Assembly: GCA_002327305.1 (NCBI GenBank)
Contig: DCUZ01000052.1
Coordinates: 8,813-42,636, forward strand
DNA from: Holophagales bacterium UBA2201
GTDB taxonomy: Bacteria; Acidobacteriota; Thermoanaerobaculia; UBA2201
Reading direction: 5' to 3'
Length of the DNA stretch: 33,824 nt
This document shows positions 22,483 through 29,593 of the stretch, in pieces; the stretch's first letter is position 1; every line of letters starts with the position of its first letter. Below the pieces are notes generated by a model. It ran no database searches, was not told the DNA's origin, and worked only from the letters and a program-made list of their open reading frames with translations. A program made the translations under genes and the position numbers.

Positions 22483-24540
22483 TTTATCCAATGCTTTCTT
22501 CAGCAGGTCGCCCAGACTCGTGGTGGCCTGCTGGGAATCGGAGAATTGCCGGGCCAGGTGCTTCTCCCGCGCCCGCTCCTTGGGCGAGACGCGGCGGTCC
22601 ATGAACCCGCCCGCTTTCTCCGGTCGTGAGTGTCCACACGAACGGTCCTGGCATCTCAGCATCGCCTCGCCCCTGCCGCTCACCTTCACCATGAACTTTC
22701 CGCACATGGGGCACTTGACCTTGGTGAGGTTGTCTTCGCGGTAGGTGGCGGTGGCGGCCTTGACGCTCTCTACCAATTCGCCGGCATTCTTGCGGATGTC
22801 GGCGAGGAACGCCTCCGGCCTCTCCTGCCCCTTCGCGATCTTCGACAGCCGAAGCTCCCACTGGGCGGTGAGCTCCGGCGACCGCAGGACCTCCGGTGCC
22901 AGTTCCACCGCCTGCATGCCCTTCGATTGCGGGACGAGGTGGCTCCCCTGGCGCTCCACATAGCCGTAGCCGATCAGTTTCTCGATGATCTCCGCCCGCG
23001 TGGCCGGCGTCCCCAGGCCCCCCTCCTTCACCGCTTCGCGCAGTTCCTCGTCCTCGATGAACTTCCCCGGGCTCTCCATGGCGGTCAGCAGGGTGGCCTC
23101 GGTGTAGCGCGGCGGTGGAACGGTCTGCCCCTTCTCCAGCCGGACGGTCTTGACCGGTTTCGGTTCGCCCTTCTTCTGCGCTTTCAACGGCTGGTCGGGC
23201 AGGTCGTCCTTGTCCCCGGCCTCGTCGGCGGCCACGCGGGAGGTGACGGCGCGCCAACCGGGATCCCTCATCGCCTTGCCCCTGGTGAAGAAGTCCTCGC
23301 CGTTGACGCGCGTGGTGAGGGTCAGCTGGTCGTAGAGGCAGGGGGGATGGAGGACGGTGACGAACCGCTTGACGACGAGGTCGTAGAGGGTGCGCTCGTC
23401 GGTCCCCAGGCGCTTGAGGTCCGGCGCCTGTTCCGTGGGGAGGATGGCGTGGTGGTCGCCCACCCTGGCGTCGTTGACCAGGCGCGGCCCCGCCTTGAGG
23501 GGCTTGTCCAGGAGGGGCTTGATGAACCCGGCCCACGGGCCGAACGAGGCGGCCTTGAGGCGCGCGGGGAGCGTCGGGACGAGGTCGGTGGTGATGTAGC
23601 GGGAGTCGGTGCGCGGGTAGGTGACGATCTTGTGGTTCTCGTAGAGCCCCTGGAGGGTCTGGAGGGTCTTCTTGGCCGACCAGCCGTGGAGGCGGTTGGC
23701 GTCGCGCTGGAGTTCGGTGAGGTCGTAGGCCAGCGGAGGCGGCTCGGTTTTGCTTTTGGAATCCACCGCAACGACCACGCCCGGATGGCCCTGCGCCTTG
23801 GCGACGATCTCTTCCGCCCCCGTCCGCGAGAAGAGGCGGCCGTTGCCGTCGGCGTCCCGCCAGCGCCCGCGGTAGTCGCCGAAGTCGGCGTTGACGGTCC
23901 AGAAATCCCGCGGGACGAAGGCGGCGATCTCGCGCTCCCGGGCGCAGATCATGGCCAGCGTCGGCGTCTGCACCCTCCCGGCGGTCAATTGCGCGTCGTG
24001 CTTGCAGGTGAGCGCCCGGGTGACGTTGAGGCCGATGAGCCAGTCGGCCTCCGAGCGGCATCGCGCGGCGTGGAAGAGGTTGTCGTAGGCCTGGCCCGGC
24101 TTCAACTTGGCGAAGCCCTCCTTCACCGCTTGATCGGTCTGCGAGGAGATCCAGAGCCGCTTGAAGGGCTTGCGCCACCCGGCCAGTTTCATGATCCAGC
24201 GGGCGACCAATTCCCCCTCGCGTCCGGCGTCGGTGGCGATGACGAGTTCGCCCAGGTCGTCCCGTTTCATCAGCCCCGCCACGACGCGGAATTGGTTGGA
24301 CGACTCCCGGATGACCTTCAATTTCATCGTCTCCGGCAGCATGGGGAGGTCCTCGAGGCGCCAGGTCCTGTACTTCGCGTCGTAGTCGTCGGGCTCGGCC
24401 AGGGTGACGAGGTGGCCGAGGGCCCAGGTGACGACATGCTTCTGACCCTCGGCGTACCCCTTCCCTTTCGGCGCGCAACCGAGAATGCGGGACAATTCGC
24501 GCCCCACCGAGGGCTTTTCAGCCAGGACCAGGGTTTTCAC
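22474..24540 (-). CDS. topB: DNA topoisomerase III
   Basis: A 688-aa type IA topoisomerase. The Toprim domain spans about 1-140 with Glu8 in LAEKPS and the acidic TDAGREGE block (103-110). The strand-cutting tyrosine is Tyr308 in VTYPRTDSRY. C-terminal Cys610, Cys613, Cys630 and Cys635 (CPMC...CQDRSC) form a zinc ribbon, and a charged tail follows. It relaxes or decatenates DNA during replication and repair. I use GTG 24540, where the protein begins VKTLVLAEKPS as in the family. Frames extended upstream to 24714 have no homology and run into the divergent PilZ gene. No clear ribosome binding site is visible. Confidence 0.94.
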   Translation of the reverse strand: MKTLVLAEKPSVGRELSRILGCAPKGKGYAEGQKHVVTWALGHLVTLAEPDDYDAKYRTWRLEDLPMLPETMKLKVIRESSNQFRVVAGLMKRDDLGELVIATDAGREGELVARWIMKLAGWRKPFKRLWISSQTDQAVKEGFAKLKPGQAYDNLFHAARCRSEADWLIGLNVTRALTCKHDAQLTAGRVQTPTLAMICAREREIAAFVPRDFWTVNADFGDYRGRWRDADGNGRLFSRTGAEEIVAKAQGHPGVVVAVDSKSKTEPPPLAYDLTELQRDANRLHGWSAKKTLQTLQGLYENHKIVTYPRTDSRYITTDLVPTLPARLKAASFGPWAGFIKPLLDKPLKAGPRLVNDARVGDHHAILPTEQAPDLKRLGTDERTLYDLVVKRFVTVLHPPCLYDQLTLTTRVNGEDFFTRGKAMRDPGWRAVTSRVAADEAGDKDDLPDQPLKAQKKGEPKPVKTVRLEKGQTVPPPRYTEATLLTAMESPGKFIEDEELREAVKEGGLGTPATRAEIIEKLIGYGYVERQGSHLVPQSKGMQAVELAPEVLRSPELTAQWELRLSKIAKGQERPEAFLADIRKNAGELVESVKAATATYREDNLTKVKCPMCGKFMVKVSGRGEAMLRCQDRSCGHSRPEKAGGFMDRRVSPKERAREKHLARQFSDSQQATTSLGDLLKKALDKKG

Positions 24541-24697
24541 GGGGACATTGTACACCGCATTCCCATGGGCGGAAAAAATGACGCGCTGAAGCGTGAAAGT
24601 TGGGCAGGAATAGCATCCGACCGCGCCGCCGCCGGCAGGAGGCAGGGAACAGGTCGGGAACATAAATACTGAAATCCGTATTACAATGGGCAGGGCC

Positions 24698-25393
24698 ATG
24701 AACGAATATCGCATCCTCCTCTATCGGTTCCCCGAGCGGTTCATGAAGGTCCGGCTGGGCCTGCTGGCCCGGCCGCCGTTCATCGCCGATTCCGCCCCCA
24801 GGCCGGGGGAGTTCTTCCACCGGCTGGAGATGGCCCATTACCGGATGCTCATCCTCACCCTCCCCGACCCGGAGATGGACCTGGAGGACCTCCTGCCCCT
24901 CATCCGCAAGGAGGGCGCCCCTTCGGCCCGGTGCAGCCTCATCGTCCTGGCCGCCCCCCGCCACCTTTCCGAGTTCCGCCTCCTCCTGGGCAAAGGGCTC
25001 AACGCCCTCGTTTCCCTGGACGACCCGCCGGAGACATTGGAGGCGGCCATCGCCCGCCAGGTGGAGGTCGCCCCACGGGTAGAGGTGCGCGTCATGGTGC
25101 GCCTCCAGGCGCGCCTCGTCCACGACATGGCCACCCTGTTGTGCCAGACGGCCAACCTCAGCGCTTCCGGGATGTTTTTGGAGTTGAACCGGAAGATCCC
25201 GGTGGGGAGCGAATTCGTTTTCGAACTGGCGATCCCCGGCGCGAAGGACCCGGTGGCCGGCACCGGCGCCATCATCCGCCACGCGAACCCGGAGCGCGAG
25301 GGGCGGGACGGGATGGGGGCCGCCTTCACCGCCTTCCGCGGGGGCGGGGAGGTGGTTCTGAAGGAATACCTCCAGCGTCGGGCCGGTCCCTGA
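24698..25393 (+). CDS. PilZ-domain protein with pseudo-receiver N-terminus, copy 2
   Basis: A 231-aa paralogue of the protein at 19288-19992, alignable without gaps over the N-terminal 160 residues. The receiver-like half again lacks the phospho-acceptor Asp (LILTLPDPE). The PilZ half retains R127-xxx-R131 and N153-L-S-A-S-G158, so c-di-GMP binding is expected. ATG 24698 aligns with the start of copy 1; ATG 24686, four codons earlier, is also possible, and neither has a strong ribosome site. It is divergent from topB and separated by 126 bp from the MshEN/J-domain gene, another likely c-di-GMP receptor. Confidence 0.87.
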   Translation: MNEYRILLYRFPERFMKVRLGLLARPPFIADSAPRPGEFFHRLEMAHYRMLILTLPDPEMDLEDLLPLIRKEGAPSARCSLIVLAAPRHLSEFRLLLGKGLNALVSLDDPPETLEAAIARQVEVAPRVEVRVMVRLQARLVHDMATLLCQTANLSASGMFLELNRKIPVGSEFVFELAIPGAKDPVAGTGAIIRHANPEREGRDGMGAAFTAFRGGGEVVLKEYLQRRAGP

Positions 25394-25480
25394 CCGGTCC
25401 CTGGCGCCGTCCCGCGCCCCTGGAATCCTCCGATGAAGCCGCTGCGATCCGCCGGGAAGGCCGTCCGGTCCCCATCCCTC

Positions 25481-25508
25481 TTGCCTCCCCGGGCCGAAAT
25501 GCTATAAA
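25481..25508 (+). promoter_or_regulatory. Candidate sigma-70 promoter
   Basis: TTGCCT (25481-25486) and TATAAA (25503-25508) are separated by 16 bp, a reasonable match to the housekeeping consensus in an otherwise GC-rich gap. The inferred transcript start near 25515 would leave only about 5 nt before ATG 25520, so either the message is nearly leaderless or the match is fortuitous. Confidence 0.4.
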
Positions 25509-25519
25509 ATAGGATCCGC

Positions 25520-27184
25520 ATGAAATTTCTGGGAGTGGTGCACAGTTCCGCGCAGAAGATGGGGTCCTACCTGGCCCCGTTTTTGGACCTGAAGACCCTG
25601 GAAGGGTTGGGCGGGGTCGCGCCGGACGTCATCGTGGCCGACTTCGCCTCCCTCTCGCCCGCCGATCTCCAAGGCATCCTGAAGTTCCTCCCCGACCAGC
25701 CCCTCTTCGTCCACACCGGGCCCGCGGAGAGGCGCCCGGTCTTCGCCACGCACGACCTCAACCCGGAGGCCCCTCCGGAGGGATTGAAATGGGAGACCGG
25801 AAAGATCTACCTGGCCGCCGCCGCCCGACGGGCCGCCGTCTCTCCGTTCAACCTGGAATCCTTCTTCGCCGATCTGATGGACATCCCCTCGGGTCTCCTC
25901 GGCCTGCGCAAGGGGGGGCATGAGTTCCTCTTCTATCTGCAGAACGGACGCGTGGTGTACCAGAAGAACTCGGAGCGGCCCATGAACCTGGGAACGATCC
26001 TGGTGCGGGAGGGGGTGTGCGACGAGGAGGCCCTCGACGAGGCCCTTCAGGATCAGAGGGCCACCGGCCTGCCGCTGGGGCGTTGCCTGGAGCGGCGGGC
26101 CAAGGCCACGCGGGAGCAGGTGCAGGCGGCCCTGCAGGAGCAGGCGGGGATGATGATCCAGAGGATGGCGGCGCCGGGGGTGGCCCTGGCCCTGAAAATG
26201 GACTTCGTCCTGCCCTCCGACCCGTGGGAACCCCTCCCCGTCCAGCGCCTCCACCTCCTCTCCGACTTTCTGAGACACCTTCCCCGCTGGCCCGGGGAGG
26301 TCCCCCTGTGCGTTCACCCCGAAACAGAGGTGGCGGCGGCGGACCGACCCGAATCGTTCACCTCCCTCGCCCTCACCCCGGGGCAGTTCTTCCTCCTCCA
26401 GCAGGCGACGGCCCCGATGTCCCTCCGCACCCTCTACTCCCTCATCCCCGGGGCCCTCTTCGACAAGGAAAAAGACGTCTTTCTCCTGGCCACGGCCGGC
26501 GTGCTGAAGGTGGTGAAGACCGCCCGGCGCCTCAACCCCTTCGACGAAGCGCTGGAACTGGCCAAGGGATTGGGCAAGATCTCGTTCTACCAGATGCTGG
26601 GGGTCCGGGAGGACGCCACGCGCGAGCAGATCCGCGCCGCCTATTTCGACCTGGCCAAGCGGTTCCATCCCGACAAGTTCTCCCGCTATCCCGACTACCC
26701 CAAGTACGCCCGGTCGCTGGAGGACCTCTTCGCCACCATCAACCAGGCCTACCAGATCCTGACCGACCCCGAAGAGAAGGCCAAGTACAACAAGCGGATC
26801 CAGGAGGGGAAGACCCTGACCGTGGACGTCCACGAGAAGGCGCGGACCCTGACCGCCGAGGCGCGGGCCGCCATCCAGCAGAGGCAGTACGGCGTGGCCG
26901 TCCAGAAGCTCAACGAGGTGGTCTACCTCAAGAAGGCGGACGCCCGGACCTACCTCTACCTGGGACAGTGCTTTCTCAAGGACGGCAACCGGATCAAGGA
27001 CGCCGAGACCGCCCTCAAGAAGAGCATGGACCTGGATCCCGGCGACGCCGACGTCCACTACCAGTTCGGCCTGGTTTACCTCCAGGCGGGGCTCAAGGGG
27101 CGCGCCGTCAAGGCCTTCCAACGCGCCCTGGAGCTGAACCCCGCCCACCTGGACGCGGACCAGCAGCTCAAAGAGATTGAATAG
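25520..27184 (+). CDS. MshEN-like/DUF4388-type protein with J-domain and TPR repeats
   Basis: A 554-aa cytoplasmic multi-domain protein. Residues 156-208 carry a two-part MshEN signature: N-L-G-x2-L-x3-G-x6-L-x3-L-x2-Q (156-179), a five-residue spacer, then a second unit from 185 to Gln208. This is the c-di-GMP-binding layout of MshE-type ATPase N-domains, with the first Arg replaced by Asn and the second Gly by Ala. The preceding region (about 100-155) resembles DUF4388. A J-domain follows at about 355-425 with the HPD motif at 383-385, so it should stimulate an Hsp70. Three TPR units occupy about 440-545. The first 90 residues are unassigned. The last 8 bases overlap ccmA. Confidence 0.85.
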   Translation: MKFLGVVHSSAQKMGSYLAPFLDLKTLEGLGGVAPDVIVADFASLSPADLQGILKFLPDQPLFVHTGPAERRPVFATHDLNPEAPPEGLKWETGKIYLAAAARRAAVSPFNLESFFADLMDIPSGLLGLRKGGHEFLFYLQNGRVVYQKNSERPMNLGTILVREGVCDEEALDEALQDQRATGLPLGRCLERRAKATREQVQAALQEQAGMMIQRMAAPGVALALKMDFVLPSDPWEPLPVQRLHLLSDFLRHLPRWPGEVPLCVHPETEVAAADRPESFTSLALTPGQFFLLQQATAPMSLRTLYSLIPGALFDKEKDVFLLATAGVLKVVKTARRLNPFDEALELAKGLGKISFYQMLGVREDATREQIRAAYFDLAKRFHPDKFSRYPDYPKYARSLEDLFATINQAYQILTDPEEKAKYNKRIQEGKTLTVDVHEKARTLTAEARAAIQQRQYGVAVQKLNEVVYLKKADARTYLYLGQCFLKDGNRIKDAETALKKSMDLDPGDADVHYQFGLVYLQAGLKGRAVKAFQRALELNPAHLDADQQLKEIE

Positions 27185-27794
27185 GATCGCGGTCGAGGGC
27201 GTCTCCTACGCCTATGGGAGGCACCCCCTCCTGCAGGATGTCCGTTTCGAGGCCCGCACGGGGGAGGTGCTCCTGGTGCGGGGGCCCAACGGCTCGGGCA
27301 AATCCACCCTCCTGCGCCTCGTCGCCGGGCTCCTCCACCGCCCCTCGGGGCGGGTCCGCTTCCTGGAGGGGGACCGGGAAGTCCCCGAGGGGGACCTTCG
27401 CGCCCGCCTGGGGATGTGCGCGGTGGAGCAGAACCTCTACGACGAATTGACGGCCCTGGAGAACCTCCTCTTTTTCGGCCGCCTGCGCCTCGGCGGCGAC
27501 TGCGCGGGACGGGCCGAGGCCCTCCTCGGGCGGGCCGACCTCCACCCCCACCGCCACAAGCCGGTCCGGTCCCTCTCCTCGGGGATGCGGCAGAAATTGA
27601 AACTGCTGGCCGCGGTGGTCCACGCCCCCGGTTTTCTCCTCCTGGACGAACCGGGCTCCAACCTCGACGCCCGGGGGATGGAGTTCCTCGCCGGCCTCGT
27701 CGAGGAGCAGAAGGACCGGGGGCCGGTGCTCCTGGCCACCAACGACCCCCGCGAGTTCGGACATGGCACGCGCGAGTACGCCCTGGCTCTCTGA
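27177..27794 (+). CDS. ccmA: Haem exporter ATP-binding protein CcmA
   Basis: A 205-aa ABC ATPase with Walker A GPNGSGKST (about 37-45), signature LSSGMRQKLKL and Walker B FLLLDEPGSNLD. The short length and linkage to ccmB/ccmC identify it as CcmA, which releases holo-CcmE from the CcmC complex during cytochrome c maturation (System I). The start is TTG 27177, overlapping the end of the preceding gene by 8 bases; a weak AAAGAG lies just upstream, suggesting translational coupling. It begins the ccmABCDEF run. Confidence 0.9.
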   Translation: MNRIAVEGVSYAYGRHPLLQDVRFEARTGEVLLVRGPNGSGKSTLLRLVAGLLHRPSGRVRFLEGDREVPEGDLRARLGMCAVEQNLYDELTALENLLFFGRLRLGGDCAGRAEALLGRADLHPHRHKPVRSLSSGMRQKLKLLAAVVHAPGFLLLDEPGSNLDARGMEFLAGLVEEQKDRGPVLLATNDPREFGHGTREYALAL

Positions 27795-28458
27795 GGCCGC
27801 CGCCATCTTCCTCAAGGACCTCCGTTCGGAACTCCGGACGAAGGTGGCGGTGAATTCCATCGTCCTCTTCGCCGTCATCACGCTGGCGCTGGTCTCCTAC
27901 ACCATCGGCCCCTACCGCATCCCCCCGGCAGAGAAACCGGCCATCCTCTCGGCGCTCCTGATGATCATCCTCTTCTTCGCCTCCATGACGGGCCTCTCCC
28001 GCGTCTTCGTCAAGGAGGAGGAGGCCCGCACCGCCGACACCCTGCGCCTGGCCGCCGATCCCCAGGCGGTCTTCCTGGGCAAACTGCTCCTCAACCTTCT
28101 GACCATGGCCGGGGTGACGGCCGTCGTGGTGCCGCTGTTCTCGATCCTGATGGAATTTCACCCCATGCACATCTGTTCATTCTATGGAATCACCGCCCTG
28201 GGAATGCTGGGGTTGACGATCGCCTCGACGCTGATCGCGGCCATCATCTCCAAGGCGGGCAACAAGGGGGCCCTGTTCCCCATCCTGGCGTTCCCCATCC
28301 TCCTGCCCCTCCTGCTGGCGACCGCCGACGCCCTGTCCAAGGCGGCTGCCTGGCCGGACCTCTCCTTCATGGGTCAGGCGCTGGGGATCCTGGTAAGTTA
28401 TTCGGGGATCACCTTCTTCGCGGGGCTCATCCTGTTCGAGAAAGTGTGGAGGGCATGA
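27763..28458 (+). CDS. ccmB: Haem exporter membrane protein CcmB
   Basis: A 231-aa inner-membrane protein with about six hydrophobic helices. The N-terminal FLKDLRSELRTK and the VKEEEARTADTLRLA loop are typical of CcmB, the membrane subunit of the CcmAB transporter. It overlaps ccmA by 32 bases and ccmC by 4, so the genes are translated as one unit. The start at ATG 27763 gives the expected length. Confidence 0.93.
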   Translation: MARASTPWLSEAAAIFLKDLRSELRTKVAVNSIVLFAVITLALVSYTIGPYRIPPAEKPAILSALLMIILFFASMTGLSRVFVKEEEARTADTLRLAADPQAVFLGKLLLNLLTMAGVTAVVVPLFSILMEFHPMHICSFYGITALGMLGLTIASTLIAAIISKAGNKGALFPILAFPILLPLLLATADALSKAAAWPDLSFMGQALGILVSYSGITFFAGLILFEKVWRA

Positions 28459-29102
28459 AACCGATCGTCTTTCTCTGGCTCTTGGCCGTCATCGTGGCCG
28501 CGTTCCTCTGGTCGCCGCCCGCCTCCGGGTTCGTCGGCGAATCCAGCCGCATCGTCTTTTTCCATGTGCCCGCCGCCTGGGTCGCCTCCCTGGCCTTCCT
28601 CATCTCCGGCTACTGGTCGGTGCGCTTTCTGCGCAGCCGCGACCTGGAGCACGACATGAAGGCGGCCGTGGCGGTCCGGCAGGGTCTCCTCTTCACCGTC
28701 ATCGCCACCGTCTCCGGATCGGTTTTCGCCAAGGTGATGTGGGGCGCCTACTGGAACTGGGACCCGAGGCAGATCTCCATCACCCTCCTGCTGTTCATCT
28801 ACGCCGCCTATCTCGTCCTCCGGCAGTCCGTGGACGACCCCCTGCGGCGCGCCCATCTCTCCGCCGTCTACGCCATCTTCGCCTTCATCACGATGCCCTT
28901 CTTCGTCTTCGTCATCCCCCGGCTCTACTTCTCCCTCCACCCCGACACCTTCATCAACGCCGGGGGGAAGATCGAGATGGGGGGGCGCATCCTGGCCACC
29001 TTCCTGGCCTCCCTGGCCGGGTTCACCGCCCTGTTTGCCCTGATGTACCGGCTGGAATGCCGCCTGGAGCGCCTCCTGCTGGCCAAAGGAGAACACGCAT
29101 GA
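28455..29102 (+). CDS. ccmC: Haem-handling protein CcmC
   Basis: A 215-aa six-helix inner-membrane protein. It has the WWD haem-binding motif (WGAYWNWDPRQ, 96-106) and a His ligand in FFHVP (His37) that defines CcmC, which loads haem onto CcmE. ATG 28455 overlaps the ccmB stop (ATGA) and follows GGAGGG closely; GTG 28446 is an alternative. It overlaps ccmD by 4 bases. Confidence 0.94.
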   Translation: MKPIVFLWLLAVIVAAFLWSPPASGFVGESSRIVFFHVPAAWVASLAFLISGYWSVRFLRSRDLEHDMKAAVAVRQGLLFTVIATVSGSVFAKVMWGAYWNWDPRQISITLLLFIYAAYLVLRQSVDDPLRRAHLSAVYAIFAFITMPFFVFVIPRLYFSLHPDTFINAGGKIEMGGRILATFLASLAGFTALFALMYRLECRLERLLLAKGEHA

Positions 29103-29206
29103 GCGACCTCGCCGCCCTCGCCCTCGTCACCGCCCTCCTCTGGGGGGGACTGTTCCTCTACTTCCTCCGCCTGGACGCCCGCGTGCGGAAACTGGAGAAG
29201 GAATGA
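29099..29206 (+). CDS. ccmD: CcmD-like small membrane protein
   Basis: A 35-aa protein, too short for many gene callers: one hydrophobic helix (LALVTALLWGGLFLYFL) followed by RLDARVRKLEKE. The size, topology and position between ccmC and ccmE identify it as CcmD, which helps release holo-CcmE. ATG 29099 overlaps the ccmC stop and its own stop overlaps the ccmE ATG. Confidence 0.85.
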   Translation: MSDLAALALVTALLWGGLFLYFLRLDARVRKLEKE

Positions 29207-29586
29207 AGCGGACCCACCTCTTCGCGCTCGCCGGCATCGTCGTCTTCGCCGCCCTGGGGTTCTGGTCGTTCCGCAAGACCCTCACCCCCTATGTCCCCTT
29301 CGAGCAGGCGATGCGCTCGCCGGCGGTGGTCCAGGTGGCCGGCACCCTGGTGGAGAACACCAGCGCCTATACCGAAACCGACCGCACCCTGCGGTTCACC
29401 CTGCGGCAGAAGGACGGCACGGCCATCATGCCCGTGACCTACAACGGCGTGAAGCCGTCCAACTTCGAGGAGGCCACCTCCATCGTCGCCATCGGAGCGT
29501 GGGACGGAACGGCCTTCCACGCCCGTCAACTGCTCGTCAAGTGTCCCAGCAAATACCAGGACTCGGGGACCGAAAGGACCTATTAG
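29203..29586 (+). CDS. ccmE: Haem chaperone CcmE, CxxxY variant
   Basis: A 127-aa protein with an N-terminal anchor helix (about 6-22) and a beta-barrel OB-fold domain. Classical CcmE binds haem covalently through His in HxxxY; here the matching segment is LLVKCPSKYQ, with Cys114 and Tyr118, so it is a CxxxY-type CcmE. This variant is known from Desulfovibrio and some archaea. A DGTAFHARQ stretch precedes it, but that His is not in the HxxxY position. ATG 29203 overlaps ccmD by 4 bases. The type predicts a haem transfer route lacking some usual partners. Confidence 0.93.
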   Translation: MKRTHLFALAGIVVFAALGFWSFRKTLTPYVPFEQAMRSPAVVQVAGTLVENTSAYTETDRTLRFTLRQKDGTAIMPVTYNGVKPSNFEEATSIVAIGAWDGTAFHARQLLVKCPSKYQDSGTERTY

Positions 29587-29593
29587 GACCGTT

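Noticed and set aside
22630..24672. 680-aa plus-strand frame opposite topB
   Set aside because: topB has all catalytic motifs; the opposing frame has no recognisable domain.
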